Shown here piece by piece: positions 5,557 to 5,793 of a DNA stretch of 5,793 nt. The notes beneath the pieces are model-generated. The model did no database searches. It had not been told where the DNA came from and saw nothing but the letters and a program-made list of their open reading frames with translations. The DNA comes from an uncultured Ruminococcus sp. (GTDB taxonomy: Bacteria; Bacillota; Clostridia; Oscillospirales; Ruminococcaceae): contig USEH01000147.1 of assembly GCA_900553675.1 (NCBI GenBank), positions 1 to 5,793 of the forward strand, given 5' to 3'. Numbering within the stretch: the stretch's first letter is position 1; every line of letters begins with the position of its first letter. The position numbers and the translations under genes are program-made.

Positions 5557-5793
5557 GGATATCCTCCCCTCTGTAGCGGGCAATAGCGGCGCAGTCCTTG
5601 TCGCCCCTGCCCGAAATTGTTATCACTATGATCTTATCCTTATCCATTTCCGGCGCGATTTTCATGGCATACGCCACTGCATGAGCAGATTCGATTGCAG
5701 GTATGATTCCCTCGGTCTTTGCAAGATACTCAAACGCTTGAACCGCCTCGTCGTCGGTTATAGGCACATATTCCGCCCTGCCGATATCGCTTA
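5549..5793 (-). CDS. trpB: Tryptophan synthase beta subunit, C-terminal 80 residues (5' part outside window)
   Basis: TrpB is the PLP enzyme that condenses indole with L-serine to form tryptophan, working as an alpha2-beta2 complex in the cytoplasm. The frame is open to the right edge, so only the last 80 residues are present, of about 390-400 usual for the family. The visible part reads DIGRAEY, then an acidic ITDDEA stretch, then [12 protein letters not shown], which is the family's conserved C-terminal region (its Glu lies near the cofactor). SGRGDKD follows; its Ser corresponds to the residue that hydrogen-bonds the PLP ring nitrogen (Ser377 in Salmonella TrpB). The protein ends normally in a TAA at 5551-5549. 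A GTG at 5767-5765 is an internal valine codon, not a start, because the conserved reading continues upstream of it. The gene overlaps trpA by 8 nt, which suggests translational coupling of the two subunits. The identification is very secure. Confidence 0.96.
   Translation of the reverse strand, partial: SDIGRAEYVPITDDEAVQAFEYLAKTEGIIPAIESAHAVAYAMKIAPEMDKDKIIVITISGRGDKDCAAIARYRGEDIHE

Noticed and set aside
5554..5583. TTG at 5583 as an alternative start of trpA
   Set aside because: It would extend the overlap with trpB to 35 nt and add nine non-conserved residues. The ATG at 5556 has AGGGGAGG at ideal spacing.
5143..5586. Plus-strand open frame of 147 codons opposite trpA
   Set aside because: trpA on the other strand is unmistakable over its full length; this frame has no recognisable motif or start signals.
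5549..5767. GTG at 5767 as the start of a separate small gene
   Set aside because: The frame continues upstream with the conserved TrpB sequence DIGRAEY to the window edge, so it is an internal valine codon.

Overview
The window looks like a chromosomal stretch from a low- to mid-GC Gram-positive bacterium of the Clostridia. The grounds are the strong AGGAGG-type ribosome binding sites, a TrpA sequence of clostridial style, and a GHKL kinase paired with a LytTR regulator and an ABC exporter. This placement is an inference from sequence style, not from a marker gene. Every gene I can support lies on the minus strand, so the window reads from right to left.

Right end (5793 to 4742): the end of a tryptophan biosynthesis operon. 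The C-terminal 80 codons of trpB overlap trpA by 8 nt. trpA is complete and is followed at once by a hairpin and T-run terminator, so trpA appears to be the last gene of its operon.

Middle (4721 to 3243): a self-contained two-component operon. An extended -10 promoter drives a LytTR response regulator. Its stop codon overlaps (ATGA) the start of a short GHKL histidine kinase that has no membrane segments. A strong terminator (12-13 bp stem, six Ts) closes the operon.

Left (3232 to 1): an exporter operon with its own promoter. That promoter has an extended -10 but no recognisable -35. Upstream of it lie two nearly identical 11-bp elements exactly 20 bp apart, which suggests a promoter that depends on an activator. 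The operon encodes two full ABC exporter half-transporters (membrane domain plus ATPase) that also overlap by ATGA. The second runs off the left edge just after its Walker A motif.

Most economical model (inference): the soluble kinase phosphorylates the LytTR regulator, which binds the tandem repeats and activates a heterodimeric ABC exporter. Neither the signal nor the cargo is visible; there is no precursor peptide, peptidase domain or modification enzyme in the window. The trp genes are probably only neighbours. I see no mobile element, CRISPR array, tRNA or rRNA. The gene families are known; the points of interest are the operator architecture, the kinase without a membrane sensor, and an Asp-to-Glu change at a catalytic position of TrpA.
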